Shown one piece after another: positions 8,391-17,424 of a stretch of 64,000 nt of DNA. Every line of letters begins with the position of its first letter. The stretch's first letter is position 1. The position numbers and the translations under genes are program-made. Under the pieces are notes generated by a model. The model worked only from the letters and a program-made list of their open reading frames with translations. It made no database searches and was not told the DNA's origin. This DNA is from JACVRW01 sp963820315 (GTDB lineage Bacteria > Actinomycetota > Thermoleophilia > Solirubrobacterales > Thermoleophilaceae), in contig CAWFZK010000035.1 of the NCBI GenBank assembly GCA_963820315.1, positions 62,001 to 126,000 on the forward strand, written 5' to 3'.

Positions 8391-8789
8391 CTAGGGACTG
8401 CCGCCCGAGAGCTTCCACTCGCCGTCCTCCTGCTCGAGCCGCAGCGTCCGGGTCGACGAGCGGCCCTGCGTCCTGATGACCGCTCGCACCGTGGCGTCGT
8501 CCCCATCGACCTCGGTGCGGCGGATCTCGACGAGCTCGGCGTCGACACCCGGCGCCTCCTCGAGCTGACGCCTGCATTCGTCCTCGGCCCGGTCCCCCGT
8601 CGCCCCGGTGGCCTGCTCGAGGAACTCCTGGGTCACGATCTCCTCGCAGAACGCTTCCGGATCGGGTTCGCTCGATGCGCTCACGAAGTCGCGAACGGTC
8701 TGCTCCACGTCGTCCTTGTCGTCGTCGCCGCAGGCCGCCAGGGCGAGTGCCATGACGGCGAGCAACAGCATCAGGAACGGACGCAGCAT
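8391..8789 (-). CDS. Small secreted lipoprotein
   Basis: A 132-residue protein with a lipoprotein signal peptide: a short basic start, a hydrophobic stretch, then the lipobox ALAAC with Cys at residue 20, followed by an Asp-rich linker. The rest looks like a small cystatin/NTF2-like fold (VEQTVRDFVSASSE... DATVRAVIRTQG... EQEDGEWKLSGG), as in DUF4878-type lipoproteins. It is anchored outside the membrane. No function can be assigned. It is sandwiched between obg and proB, all on the minus strand with short gaps. Confidence 0.8.
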   Translation of the reverse strand: MLRPFLMLLLAVMALALAACGDDDKDDVEQTVRDFVSASSEPDPEAFCEEIVTQEFLEQATGATGDRAEDECRRQLEEAPGVDAELVEIRRTEVDGDDATVRAVIRTQGRSSTRTLRLEQEDGEWKLSGGSP

Positions 8790-8806
8790 CGGGCCGATCT
8801 GTTCTA

Positions 8807-10109
8807 TCAGCCGAATGGGGCGCCGGGATCCAGCTCGAAGGTGACCCCGCCGATCTCGACGTCGTCGCCGGGTTCGAAGCCGGCGGCCTCGAGCGCGCGG
8901 ATCACCCCGAGCGTGCGCAGGCGCGCCTCGACGTAGCGGAGCGCCTCCTCGTTGTCGAGGTCGTGGCGCGCAATGAGGCGCTCGATGCCCTCGCCCGCGA
9001 CCCGGAAGGCCCCGCTCGGGGCGCGCTCGACGCGGAAGGCGTCGCCCCGGCCTGGCCTGTAGACGCGGTGCGTCGCGGGGGTCTCGGCGGACTCATCGGG
9101 GCGCTCGGGCGGCGGGACCTCCACGAAGATCGCGGCCGCGAGCTCGTCGAGGCCCGCGCCGGTGGCGGCCGAGGTCGCGATGACAGCCAGGACCCCTGAG
9201 TCGCGCAGGCGCTCGCTCCATTCCGCCACCGCCGCGCGCACCGTCTCGTCCGGGACGAGGTCGACCTTCGAGAGCGCCAGGATGCGCGGCAGCTCGGCCA
9301 GGCCGTGGCCGTGCAGGCGCAGCTCCGCCTCGACGGTCTGCGAAGTTCTCGGCCGGATCGGAGCCATCCAATGGCGCGAGGTCGAGCACGTGCACGAGCA
9401 GCCGGCAGCGCTCCACATGCGCGAGGAACTCGTGGCCGAGGCCCGCGCCCGCGCTCGCGCCTTCGATCAGCCCGGGGATGTCGGCGAGCACGAGCTGCCG
9501 ATCGTCGCGCTCGAGCGTCCCGAGCACGGGCTCGACCGTGGTGAAGGGATAGTCGGCCACCTTCGGCTGCGCGCGGGTGAGGCGCGCGAGCAGCGACGAC
9601 TTGCCGGCATTCGGCAGCCCGACGAGCCCGGCGTCGGCCAGCAGCCGCAGGCGCAGCTCGAGCCAGCGCTCCTCGCCGGGCAGGCCGCGCTCGGCGAAGC
9701 GCGGCGTCTGCCGGGTCGAGGTGGCGAACTGCCGGTTGCCGCGGCCGCCCGAGCCGCCGCGCGCAACGACGGCGCTTTGGCCCGGCTCCGCCAGGTCCCA
9801 GCGGTCGCCGCTCTCGGGGTCCTCGACGACCGTGCCGGGTGGCACCCGCACATCGAGCGAATCGGGCGTCGCCCCGTGCTTGTTCGCTCCCTGGCCGTGG
9901 CCGCCGCGAGCCGCCTTGAAGTGCTGGCCGCGCCTGAACGACGAGAGGTCGCGCAGCGAGGGATCCGAGACGAGCAGGACGTCGCCGCCGCGGCCGCCGT
10001 CGCCACCGTCGGGGCCGCCCTTCGGGACGTGCGCCTCGCGCCTGAACGAGACGACGCCGTTGCCGCCGTCCCCTCCCTTGACGTAGATGCGGGCCCGGTC
10101 GTGGAACAC
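8807..10109 (-). CDS. obg: GTPase Obg/CgtA, apparent +1 frameshift
   Basis: A ribosome-associated GTPase of about 434 residues. From GTG 10109, the glycine-rich Obg domain (GGDGGNGVVSFRREA, GGPDGGDGGRGG) is followed by the G domain with Walker A GLPNAGKSSLL, switch TVEPVLG and ADIPGLIEGA. After DPAENF the frame changes by one extra base near 9339-9347; the continuation carries the NKxD-equivalent LSKVDL, the G5 element TSAATGAG, and a C-terminal OCT domain ending at 8807. Obg is essential in most bacteria and every domain is well conserved on both sides, so the shift is more likely a sequence error than inactivation. Confidence 0.9.
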
Positions 10110-10119
10110 GCGCGGGCGC

Positions 10120-11052
10120 TCAGGCGGGGCCCGGCCCGGGCGGCGCGGACTCGGCGCGCGTGCCGATCAGGCGCGCGATCAGATGCCCGTCGTCCGGGAA
10201 GAGGCCGGCTGCGGGCAGCCGCTCGAGCAGGTCGGCGTAACCGGGCCGCTCCTCGAACACCCTGCGCAGGATCGGGATCGCCTCCTGCTCGCTCCCGCCC
10301 GCTGCCAGCGCGGCGCCATGCCAGAAGGCGAGCTCCGGGTTGTCGGGCTCGGCGGCGTGCGCCGCCGCGTACTCGCGCAGCGCCCCGCCCGTGTCGCCCC
10401 CGGCGGCGAGCTGATCGCCGACGTCGACGCGCGCATAGGCTCGCCAGAGCCGCAGCAGGCGGCGCAGCTCGGCGAGCGGCTCGGGATCGTCGTCGACACG
10501 CAGGTCGACGAGCTTCTCCTCACCCGGCCGGCCGTTCCCGCGGGCCGCCACCACGAGCAGCGCCGCCGACTGGCGGCCGCGCAGGTCGCCGCCCTCGCCC
10601 TCGGCGGCGTCGAGGGCGGCCAGCAGCCGCTCGGCGAGCTCGCCGCGCGCGGCCTCGTAGCCGCGCACCATCGCCGCCGGCACCGTGTCGCGCTCCATGA
10701 TGTTGGCCTGCGCGCTCACCTGGTTCCCGAGCGCGTGGCCGGCGTGGTCGATGCAGCCCTTGCCGCTGTGGACGGCGACGCGCCCGGCCCGATCGACCAT
10801 CGCAACCTGGCGCACCTTCTGCTGCGCGTCGGCGGACAGCAGCTCGTGCAGACTCTCCGGCGCGCTCTTGCCGGAGCGCATCAGCTCGAGGCCGCGCGGT
10901 CCGTAGGCGGGGTCGACAACCGACTGGGTCGCCACCGCGCCCACGCCGGCCTCGGCCCAGCTCACGAGTGAGCCGACGCCGAAGAAATGGCTTTGGACTG
11001 CAACGCCGAGCGTCCCGCTCGACGGGTCACGGGCGACGATCGAGTAAGTCAG
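10120..11052 (-). CDS. DUF1028 family protein (Ntn-hydrolase-like), probable CTG start
   Basis: A DUF1028 protein with a C-terminal TPR-like part. The family N terminus is visible upstream of the first GTG (10965): TYSIVARDPSSGTLGVAVQ then SHFFGVGSLVSWAEAGVGA and VATQSVVDPAYGPRGLELM. It is immediately preceded by CTG at 11050-11052, with no ATG, GTG or TTG available, so I propose a CTG start (about 310 residues). The second half (GDTGGALREYAAAHAAEPDN) resembles a tetratricopeptide. DUF1028 proteins have an Ntn-hydrolase-like fold, but no reaction is established. It lies between rpmA and obg, where a third gene is uncommon. Confidence 0.8.
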   Translation of the reverse strand: MTYSIVARDPSSGTLGVAVQSHFFGVGSLVSWAEAGVGAVATQSVVDPAYGPRGLELMRSGKSAPESLHELLSADAQQKVRQVAMVDRAGRVAVHSGKGCIDHAGHALGNQVSAQANIMERDTVPAAMVRGYEAARGELAERLLAALDAAEGEGGDLRGRQSAALLVVAARGNGRPGEEKLVDLRVDDDPEPLAELRRLLRLWRAYARVDVGDQLAAGGDTGGALREYAAAHAAEPDNPELAFWHGAALAAGGSEQEAIPILRRVFEERPGYADLLERLPAAGLFPDDGHLIARLIGTRAESAPPGPGPA

Positions 11053-11062
11053 ATGCGGGAGG

Positions 11063-11317
11063 CTACTCGGCCGGCTCGACCGAGATGACCCGACCGCGGC
11101 GGCCGCTCGCGAACTGCACGGTGCCGGGGCGGGTGGCGAAGATCGTGTCGTCGCGGCCGAGGCCGACGCCCTCGCCGGGCTTGAAGCGCGTCCCGCGCTG
11201 GCGCACGATGATCTCGCCGCCCGAGACCTGCTCGCCCGCGAACACCTTCACGCCGAGGCGCTTGGCGTTCGAGTCGCGGCCGTTGCGGCTGGAGCCGAGG
11301 CCCTTCTTATGAGCCAT
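11063..11317 (-). CDS. rpmA: 50S ribosomal protein L27
   Basis: An 84-residue L27, the protein whose N-terminal tail reaches the peptidyl-transferase centre. It starts MAHKKGLGSSRNGRDSN and ends RVISVEPAE; the GGEIIVRQRGT and VGLGRDDTIFA motifs are intact. The coding sequence overlaps the end of rplU by 11 bases, tying the two translationally. Confidence 0.97.
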   Translation of the reverse strand: MAHKKGLGSSRNGRDSNAKRLGVKVFAGEQVSGGEIIVRQRGTRFKPGEGVGLGRDDTIFATRPGTVQFASGRRGRVISVEPAE

Positions 11318-11663
11318 CCTCGTCCTCCTTCTTGGCGGCGGGCTTGCGGGCGCTCGCCTTGATCGAGTTGATCTCGAGCCTGGTGAGGTGCGCGCGAGCG
11401 CCGTAGCGGCGCTTGTAGCCGCGCTTGGGCTTGAACTTGAGCCCGTGGATCTTCTTGCCGAGCTCGTGGCCGGTCACCGTCGCCTGGACGTTCACCTTGG
11501 CGAGCTCGTCGGCGCCGAGCAGCGACTTGTCGCCGTCGGCGAACAGCAGCGGCTCGAGTTCGACCTTGTCGCCCTCGCCGGCGGACAGGCGATCGACGAC
11601 GATCGAGTCGCCCTCCTCGACGCGGTACTGCTTACCGCCGACCTTTACCACTGCGTAGCTCAT
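11307..11663 (-). CDS. rplU: 50S ribosomal protein L21
   Basis: An L21 protein of 118 residues that binds 23S rRNA. It has YAVVKVGGKQYRVEEGD at the N terminus and HGLKFKPKRGYKRRYGAR near the end, followed by an Ala/Lys/Asp-rich extension beyond the usual about 103 residues. ATG 11663 gives the canonical start; the in-frame upstream GTG/ATG extension to 11765 encodes nothing L21-like and would be 5' leader. The rplU-rpmA-obg block is the standard bacterial order, with DUF1028 inserted. Confidence 0.96.
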   Translation of the reverse strand: MSYAVVKVGGKQYRVEEGDSIVVDRLSAGEGDKVELEPLLFADGDKSLLGADELAKVNVQATVTGHELGKKIHGLKFKPKRGYKRRYGARAHLTRLEINSIKASARKPAAKKEDEDGS

Positions 11664-11727
11664 GACATGGAAACGGCGGCCACGGGTGTGGACGCCGAGA
11701 GGCGAGTGTAGCGATTCGAGGGCACTC

Positions 11728-12663
11728 TCAACGGGATGCGCCGCGGGCCGGCCCGGCGGTTGCAAGCGCCGCGGCCGGCTCCTGCTCCGGCGCGGCGGGT
11801 CGCCGCGTCTGCGCGATCAGGAGACCACCGGCGACGAGGGCCGCGCCGGCGAGCGCGCGCCAGGTGATCGTCTCGTCATAGAGCACGGCTCCGAAGACGA
11901 GCGCCCCGAAGGGCAGCAGCATCGCCAGGAAGGACATCGCCTGGGCGGTCAGGTAGCGGAGCAGCACGGTGAGGGCGACGAAGGTGACCGCCGAGCCGAG
12001 GATGGCGAGGTAGAGAATCGAGCCGATCGACTCGGGTGTCCAGGCGAACTCGCCCCAGCTCTCCCCCACGGCGGACGCCGCGAGCAGCAGCACACCGCCG
12101 CCGAGCATGCCCCAGCCGTTGAGGACGACGGCGTCGAGCTTCGCGGCGCGCAGCTTCTGGCCGATCTGGCCGACGGCCGCGCCGAGCGGCGACAGCGCAA
12201 GCGCCGCGGCGCCCGCCAGCGCCAGCTCGTCGTCGCCCAGCTCGAGGCTCTCCGCGAACGCGAGCGCGAGCCCCCCGATCGCCACGCAGACGCCGAACAG
12301 GAGCCGCGCGCGCAGCGGCTCCTCGGGCAGGAAGATCCCCGCGAGCACGGCGGTGTACAGCGGCAGGACGCCGAACAGGACGGCCGCCAGCCCTGAGGGA
12401 ATGTGCTGCTCGCCCCAGTAGACAAGCCCGTAGGCGAACGCGAACGGCGCCAGCGCCAGCACCGCGGCGAGCAGCCAGTCCGTGCGCAGCGAGCGCCGCC
12501 CGATCGCGGCGAAGGCCAGCAGCACCAGACCAGCCAGGGCAAATCGCACTCCCGCCCCGAGCAACGGCGGCGAGTCCTCGAGGCCGAACTTGATCGCCAC
12601 CCAGGTGCTCGACCAGATCAGGACGAGCAGTGCGTAGAGCCCGTATACGGCTGAGCGACTCAC
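11728..12663 (-). CDS. EamA/DMT family transporter
   Basis: A 311-residue protein with ten predicted membrane segments arranged as two EamA repeats: the first begins LYALLVLIWSSTWVAIKFGL, and the second includes LNGWGMLGGGVLLLAAS and LLPFGALVFGAVLYDETIT. Members export amino acids or other metabolites, but the substrate cannot be read. Start GTG 12663; a TAACGT element lies 8 bases before it. The C terminus is an Ala/Pro-rich cytoplasmic tail. It runs towards rplU with a 64-base gap. Confidence 0.88.
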   Translation of the reverse strand: MSRSAVYGLYALLVLIWSSTWVAIKFGLEDSPPLLGAGVRFALAGLVLLAFAAIGRRSLRTDWLLAAVLALAPFAFAYGLVYWGEQHIPSGLAAVLFGVLPLYTAVLAGIFLPEEPLRARLLFGVCVAIGGLALAFAESLELGDDELALAGAAALALSPLGAAVGQIGQKLRAAKLDAVVLNGWGMLGGGVLLLAASAVGESWGEFAWTPESIGSILYLAILGSAVTFVALTVLLRYLTAQAMSFLAMLLPFGALVFGAVLYDETITWRALAGAALVAGGLLIAQTRRPAAPEQEPAAALATAGPARGASR

Positions 12664-12684
12664 GCCCGCCGACGTTAGCGGGGT

Positions 12685-13044
12685 CTAGTCGTCGTCGCGA
12701 TGAACGGTGTCCGGCGAGAACGCCGGCAGGCAGACGGCCACGTACTCGGCCCCGCCGGGCGTTGAGTAGCGCACCCACTCGCCGGCCCGGACCAGCACCG
12801 CCTGGCCCGCCAGGACCTCGAGCGTGTCGCCCTCGGTGTCGACCTGGAGCGCGCCCGCCAGCACCACCGTGTACTCGTCGAACTCTGGGCGCTGGCCCGG
12901 CTCCTGCCAGCCCGCGGGCGAGCGCATGCGCGCGACGCTCAGGCGCCCCTCCCCGTTGCTCGCGCGCCCGGCGAACTCGTCGATCAGCTTCGGCGGCTCG
13001 CCGGCCGCCTCGACGCGCACGGGCGACTCGATCAGCTCCGGCAT
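12685..13044 (-). CDS. Cupin domain protein
   Basis: A 119-residue single-domain cupin. The conserved barrel elements are EFDEYTVVLAGALQVDTEG (first cupin motif) and VLAGQAVLVRAGEWVRYSTPGGAEYVAVCLP (second motif). The metal-binding histidines of the classical motif are mostly missing, so it may be a binding rather than catalytic cupin. A TAGGCT element lies exactly 7 bases before the ATG (13052-13057), suggesting near-leaderless transcription. EamA follows 21 bases later. Confidence 0.82.
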   Translation of the reverse strand: MPELIESPVRVEAAGEPPKLIDEFAGRASNGEGRLSVARMRSPAGWQEPGQRPEFDEYTVVLAGALQVDTEGDTLEVLAGQAVLVRAGEWVRYSTPGGAEYVAVCLPAFSPDTVHRDDD

Positions 13045-13054
13045 CGCGGGCAGC

Positions 13055-15277
13055 CTATGCCACGACGCGCAGGTGCCGGTAGGGGCGCGAGCGCAGATCG
13101 CGGATGACCGCGTCGACGAGCTTCTCGTCGTCCCCGACCTGGCCGTCGGTCACGGCGTCGATCAGGCTGCGCTTGCGCTCGAGGACCTGCGCCATCGTTT
13201 CGTCGATCGTGTCCGGCGCGAGCAGGTACCAGGCCGTGACGGCGCTCTCCTGGCCGATCCGGTGCAGGCGGTCCTCCGCTTGGTCGTGCCGCGCGGGCGT
13301 CCAGTCGAGCTCGAGGAAGGCGACGTTCGAGGCGCGCGTCAGCGTGATGCCCTGCGAGGCGGCGCGCATCGAGCAGACGATCAGCTGCGGCCCGTCCTCG
13401 CTCTGGAAGGCGTCCACCGCACGCTGTCGCTCGTGCGACGAATCGGCGCCCATGATGTGGACCGCGTCGGGGAAGCGCTCGAGCACGGCGCGCTGCGTGG
13501 CGATGTGCTCGGCGAACACGACAAGCGGCTCGCCGGACTCGAGGAAGTCGGCGATCCATGCGAGCCCCGTGGGCAGCTTGCCGCGCGCGACGAGCTGGCG
13601 CAGGTTGTTGAGGCGGACGAGCTGCTCAGCCCGCAGCGCCGCCGCGATCTTCGCGTCCATCGTGCGCAGGTCGAGCGGCAGCGTGTGCAGCCACGCGATC
13701 ACGTCGTTCTCGGCGAGCCGGTACTCGTGCTCGTTCGAGAGCAGGATCGGCACGGTGTCGTGGCGCTTCGCGGGCAGCTGCGGCAGCACCTGCTTCTTGG
13801 TGCGGCGCACGTAGCAGCGCGCGCGCAGGTTCCAGTGCAGGCGATCGTCGCTGCCGGCCGAGCGGAAACGGCGCGTCAGGCGCGCTCCGCTGCCGAACTC
13901 CTCCAGCCGGCCGAGCACGCGCAGCTGCGAGACGAGCTCCTCCGGCCGGTTCAGGATGGGCGTGCCCGTCAGCGCGAGCCGCAGCGCATCCTCCGGAAGC
14001 CCGGCGGCGAGCTCGAGGGCCGTCTTCGTCCGCTGCGCGCCCGGGTTCTTGATGTAGTGCGACTCGTCCAGCACGAGCGCGCGCGGCATCCGCGCGCTTA
14101 GCCGCTCGGCGTGGGCCTCGAGGATGTCGTAGTTGAGCACCGTGATCTCGGCGCTCTCCGTCTCGGGCGTCCAGGTGGCATCGGTGCGCCCGTCGAGGAC
14201 GGCCACGCTCCGCTCCGGCAGCCAGTGGGCGCTCTCGCGCGCCCAGGTGAGCTTCATGCTCGCCGGGCAGATCACGATCGCCGGGAAAGCCCCGTCCTTT
14301 TCGAGCGCCGCGAGCGCCTGGACGGTCTTGCCGAGCCCCTGCTCGTCGGCGATGAAGGTGCGCCTGCGCTCGAGCGCGTAGCGCACGCCCGCGCGCTGGA
14401 AGGGATGCAGCTCACCTCCGAGGACGAGACCGTCGAGGTCGGCGTCCTCGGCGTAGGAGAGCGCCACAGTCGCCGCGGCCCGCTCGTGCTCGGCGGTCAG
14501 CTCGGCGAGCAGCTCGCGGACCGCCGTGTCGATCCGAAGCGAGGGATTGTCGGCGACGAAGCCCGCGAGCGCCGGGGCGAGCGCCGGGTCCGCCGGGACG
14601 CCGACGCCCCAGGTGGCGTCGCGGCGGAAGTAGCGGCCGGCGCGGAACACCGGGCGCTGCTCGGGAAGCTTCTTGAAATCGCGCGCGGGCGCCGGGTCCC
14701 AGACGCTGAAGAGGCAGAGCTCCGGTTCGCCGCTGTCGCCGATCTCGAGCGTCATCTCCGCCGGCGCCGGGACGAGGCCGTCGCGCAGCTCGCGCGCACA
14801 TGGCTTCGCGAGGTCGTCGAGCTCGACGCCCTCCAGCGACTGCAGGCGCGTGGCGGTCTCGGCGTCGAAGGGCAGGATCAGCCTGCCCTCGCCGAGGCTG
14901 GTGTCGCCCTCGAGCTCCTCGGGAGGCTCACCCGAGATCGTCCGCAGCACGAACGCGCCGCTGCCGTTCTGGGCGACGACCGTCACGAGCGCGCGCCAGC
15001 GGTCCGAGTCGCTCAGCCAGGCCAGCACCTCGGGCGCCGCGACCAGGTCGGGGAAGCGCGCCAGCAGCGCCTCGATCGTCTTGCCGAGCCGGGCGTCGGC
15101 GGGCACGCGCCAGTTGCGGCGACGCCAGTCGAACCAGCGCCGCGGCAGCTCCTTGACCGCCTCGTTCAGCTCCTCGTTGAACGGGAAGTCGAAGACGAGC
15201 TCAGGCCCGCGCGGATCCTGGAGCAGCCAAACCCGGCCCTGGGCAGGCGCTGACTCGATGGCGGGTTCGTCGCTCAT
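13055..15277 (-). CDS. SNF2-family DEAD-like helicase (SMARCAL1/HARP-like)
   Basis: A 740-residue SF2 ATPase. The N-terminal third includes a HARP-like segment (FDWRRRNWRVPADA) seen in annealing helicases. The motor has motif I DEQGLGKTVQAL, motif II DESH, motif III ALTGTPILNRPEEL and, in the second RecA domain, SMRAASQGITLTRASN and DRLHRIGQ (motifs V and VI). It probably remodels branched DNA or protein-DNA complexes, as SMARCAL1 relatives do at stalled forks; that role is inferred. ATG 15277 is preferred over the upstream GTG at 15355, which would add an unconserved segment. Confidence 0.88.
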   Translation of the reverse strand: MSDEPAIESAPAQGRVWLLQDPRGPELVFDFPFNEELNEAVKELPRRWFDWRRRNWRVPADARLGKTIEALLARFPDLVAAPEVLAWLSDSDRWRALVTVVAQNGSGAFVLRTISGEPPEELEGDTSLGEGRLILPFDAETATRLQSLEGVELDDLAKPCARELRDGLVPAPAEMTLEIGDSGEPELCLFSVWDPAPARDFKKLPEQRPVFRAGRYFRRDATWGVGVPADPALAPALAGFVADNPSLRIDTAVRELLAELTAEHERAAATVALSYAEDADLDGLVLGGELHPFQRAGVRYALERRRTFIADEQGLGKTVQALAALEKDGAFPAIVICPASMKLTWARESAHWLPERSVAVLDGRTDATWTPETESAEITVLNYDILEAHAERLSARMPRALVLDESHYIKNPGAQRTKTALELAAGLPEDALRLALTGTPILNRPEELVSQLRVLGRLEEFGSGARLTRRFRSAGSDDRLHWNLRARCYVRRTKKQVLPQLPAKRHDTVPILLSNEHEYRLAENDVIAWLHTLPLDLRTMDAKIAAALRAEQLVRLNNLRQLVARGKLPTGLAWIADFLESGEPLVVFAEHIATQRAVLERFPDAVHIMGADSSHERQRAVDAFQSEDGPQLIVCSMRAASQGITLTRASNVAFLELDWTPARHDQAEDRLHRIGQESAVTAWYLLAPDTIDETMAQVLERKRSLIDAVTDGQVGDDEKLVDAVIRDLRSRPYRHLRVVA

Positions 15278-15314
15278 CAAACCATCGAGACTAGCCGCCC
15301 TCTCGGCACCTTGC

Positions 15315-16197
15315 TCAACTTTCGGTCGCGAGCACCACGTTCTGAAGCGGCTCACCCCGCAAGTAGCGGCCTAGTTGCTCGGCGCCGAAGCGGATCGCCC
15401 GCTCGTCGGCCGCAGCGGTGTCGCCCGCGTTGTGCGGCGTGATTGCGAGCGCCAGCTCCCAGAGCGGATGGCCCTCGGGGAGTGGCTCCGGGTCGACGAC
15501 GTCGAGCACGGCCCGCAGCCGACCGCTCCGCAGTTCCGCCACGAGCGCATCGGTGTCGACCACGGCGCCGCGCCCGGCGTTCACGAGCAGCGCGCCGTCG
15601 CGCATCGCCGCTAGCAGCCCGGCATCGACGAGGCTGGTCGTCTCGGGCGTCAGCGGCGCGAGCACCACCACGGCGTCCGCGCGGCTGACGAGCTCCGGCA
15701 GCTCGCTCACAGCATGGACCCCGTCGCGCGCGTGCCGAGCGACGCCGATCACGTTCACGCCGAAGGGCTCGAGCCGCCTCTCGAGCGCCCGCCCGATCGA
15801 GCCGAAGCCCACGATCAGGACGGTCGAGCCCTGCAGCTCGCGCGGGGCGCCGTACTCCCAGCGCCGGCTGTGCGCGACCTCGAGCATCCCGTACGCGTCG
15901 GCCAGCAGCGCGCCCACCACCCACTCCGCCACCGCTGCGTCACGGGTCGCCGCGTGCGTTGCAGAGCGTCGCCCACGGCGGAACCAGGCGCTCGATCCAG
16001 TCCGTCCCTGCGGACAGCGTCTGGACGACCCTCACCTGCTCGAGCTGCGTCAGGCGCTCCGTCGTCTCGCCGTCCCCCCAGCTCGGCATCACGAACGCCG
16101 CCGCGTCGCGCCCGTCCGGCAGCCGGCGCACCTCGACCCCGTCCGGGGCCAGCCTGCTGACGAGCTCGAAGGCGCGCTCGGTGACGGCCGCGATCAC
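15315..16197 (-). CDS. D-2-hydroxyacid dehydrogenase, apparent +1 frameshift
   Basis: A NAD-binding 2-hydroxyacid dehydrogenase of about 293 residues. The N-terminal catalytic half (RVVQTLSAGTDWIERLVPP, TLCNARG) reads in one frame; one extra base at about 15944-15955 moves the rest to the next frame, starting DAAVAEWVVGALLA and containing VLIVGFGSIGRALE, the catalytic Arg region NAGRGAVVDTDAL, DVVDPEPLPEGHPLW and ITPHNAG. Start GTG 16197 overlaps the stop of the upstream SRPBCC gene (GTGA). It is the last gene of the ArsR-led operon. Substrate unknown. Confidence 0.85.
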
Positions 16198-16625
16198 CCG
16201 AGCGCGCGCTCGAGGTTGTCGAAGGCCTTGCCCCAACCGTCCTCGTGCGAGCGAACGGCCTCCTCGTCCCACAGGTTGCTGTGGGTGAAGCGCACGAGCG
16301 TGGCGCCGTCCTTCTCCTCGAATTCGAGCTCGATGAGCTGGCGCGTGTCGTCGCCGTCCCAGATCCAGGTGAAGGCCAGCCTGCGCGGCGGATCGATCTC
16401 GGTGTAGCGCCCGCCGCCGCCGTACTCGGCGTCCTCATGTGGATTGCGCATCACGACCCGCACGGTGCCGCCCACGCGCAGGTCGACCTCGGCGACGGTC
16501 GTCTCCCAGTCGTGGGCGGCGTGCCACCAGCGCCGCATCACCTCCTCGCTGGTCCAGGCGTCGAAGACCGCCTGGGCCGGCGCGTCGAAGGTGCGCTCCA
16601 TGCGCAGCGTGGTGTTCTCGCTCAA
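16194..16625 (-). CDS. SRPBCC/AHSA1 family protein
   Basis: A 143-residue START-like hydrophobic-ligand-binding protein of the AHSA1 group. The family N terminus MERTFDAPAQAVFDAWTSE and the later RLAFTWIWDG, FTHSNLWDEEAV and GWGKAFDNLERAL are clear. I take TTG 16623-16625 as start because it overlaps the stop of the upstream small ORF (TTGA) and sits after a G-rich stretch, matching the 4-base overlaps of the other genes in this operon; ATG 16602 is the alternative. AHSA1 proteins linked to ArsR regulators are common in actinobacteria, with mostly unknown ligands. Confidence 0.85.
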   Translation of the reverse strand: MSENTTLRMERTFDAPAQAVFDAWTSEEVMRRWWHAAHDWETTVAEVDLRVGGTVRVVMRNPHEDAEYGGGGRYTEIDPPRRLAFTWIWDGDDTRQLIELEFEEKDGATLVRFTHSNLWDEEAVRSHEDGWGKAFDNLERALG

Positions 16626-16753
16626 GCCCCCGGGCCCCGTCGGCGTTGCAGACGCAGCATTATCCACGCGCGCGCCAGCGCGAGTGCAGCGCCCGCGCCG
16701 AGCACCGACGGAACGAACTCCTCGAGCGGGACGGCTCCGACGTGGGCGATCAC
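16622..16753 (-). CDS. 43-residue predicted membrane microprotein
   Basis: An unannotated-size ORF linking two operon genes. GTG 16753 overlaps the DUF899 stop (GTGA) and its TGA overlaps the TTG of the SRPBCC gene. The product begins VIAHVGAVPLEEFVPSVLG, has one hydrophobic segment (GAGAALALARAWIML), and ends in a basic tail RLQRRRGPGA, so a single-pass membrane peptide with a cytoplasmic C terminus is likely. Both overlaps argue that it is translated. I recognise no family and assign no function. Confidence 0.6.
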   Translation of the reverse strand: MIAHVGAVPLEEFVPSVLGAGAALALARAWIMLRLQRRRGPGA

Positions 16754-17424
16754 TCGTCGTCACCATACGCGTCGTGGTAGTTCCACCACTGGTACGGCGG
16801 GGTCTGCGGGTAGCCCTCGGGTGAGTCCTCCCACTGCTCCTGGCGACCGAGCGCCGTCATGTCGAGGTAGGCCCAGGTCGTGCCCATCCCCTCGTCGCCA
16901 CGGTCGCGGATCCAGTAGGTGCGGAAGACCTTGTCGCCGTCGCGGATGAAGGCGTTGGTGCCGTGCCACTCGCCGACGCCGTGGTCGGCGTCGAAGTCGT
17001 CCGTGAGGCCATACCAGGGGATGAGCTCCCAGCCCATCCGCTCCTTGAGCCCCTGGATCTTGTCCTGCGGCGCGCGCGAGACGAACGCCAGCGTGGTGTC
17101 GCGCGCGTTCAGGTGCGCGGGGTGCGCCACCTGGTCCGCCAGGAACGAGCAGCCGCCGCAGCCGCGCTCCGGCCAGCCGTCCACGTCCGGGTCATAGAAG
17201 AACCGGTAGACGACGAGCTGCCGGCGTCCCTCGAACAGGTCGACCAGGCTCGCCGGCCCGTTCGGCCCGTCGAAGGAGTAGTCCTTCTCGACGGCCAGCC
17301 ACGGCATCCGGCGGCGCTCGGCGGCGAGCGCGTCGCGCTCCCGGGTGAGCTCCTTCTCCTTCGCGAGCATCTGCTCGTGCGCCTTCTCCCACTCTTGCTT
17401 CGAGACGACGGGCGGGGTGTTCAT
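16750..17424 (-). CDS. DUF899 thioredoxin-like protein
   Basis: A 224-residue DUF899 protein. Visible are the basic coiled N terminus KEKELTRERDALAAERRRMP, the strand LVVYRFFYDPD, the CGGCSF motif that replaces the thioredoxin CxxC, the LNARDTTLAFVSRAP segment, and the C-terminal PYQWWNYHDAYG. The family is thioredoxin-fold with unproven activity. ATG 17424 overlaps the ArsR stop (ATGA). DUF899 genes beside ArsR and AHSA1 genes are frequent, suggesting a common stress response. Confidence 0.9.
   Translation of the reverse strand: MNTPPVVSKQEWEKAHEQMLAKEKELTRERDALAAERRRMPWLAVEKDYSFDGPNGPASLVDLFEGRRQLVVYRFFYDPDVDGWPERGCGGCSFLADQVAHPAHLNARDTTLAFVSRAPQDKIQGLKERMGWELIPWYGLTDDFDADHGVGEWHGTNAFIRDGDKVFRTYWIRDRGDEGMGTTWAYLDMTALGRQEQWEDSPEGYPQTPPYQWWNYHDAYGDDE

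Noticed and set aside
5964..8936. 990-residue plus-strand ORF
   Set aside because: It runs antisense to the MATE, proB and lipoprotein genes, is Arg/Glu/His-rich as expected of a GC-rich shadow, and matches no family.
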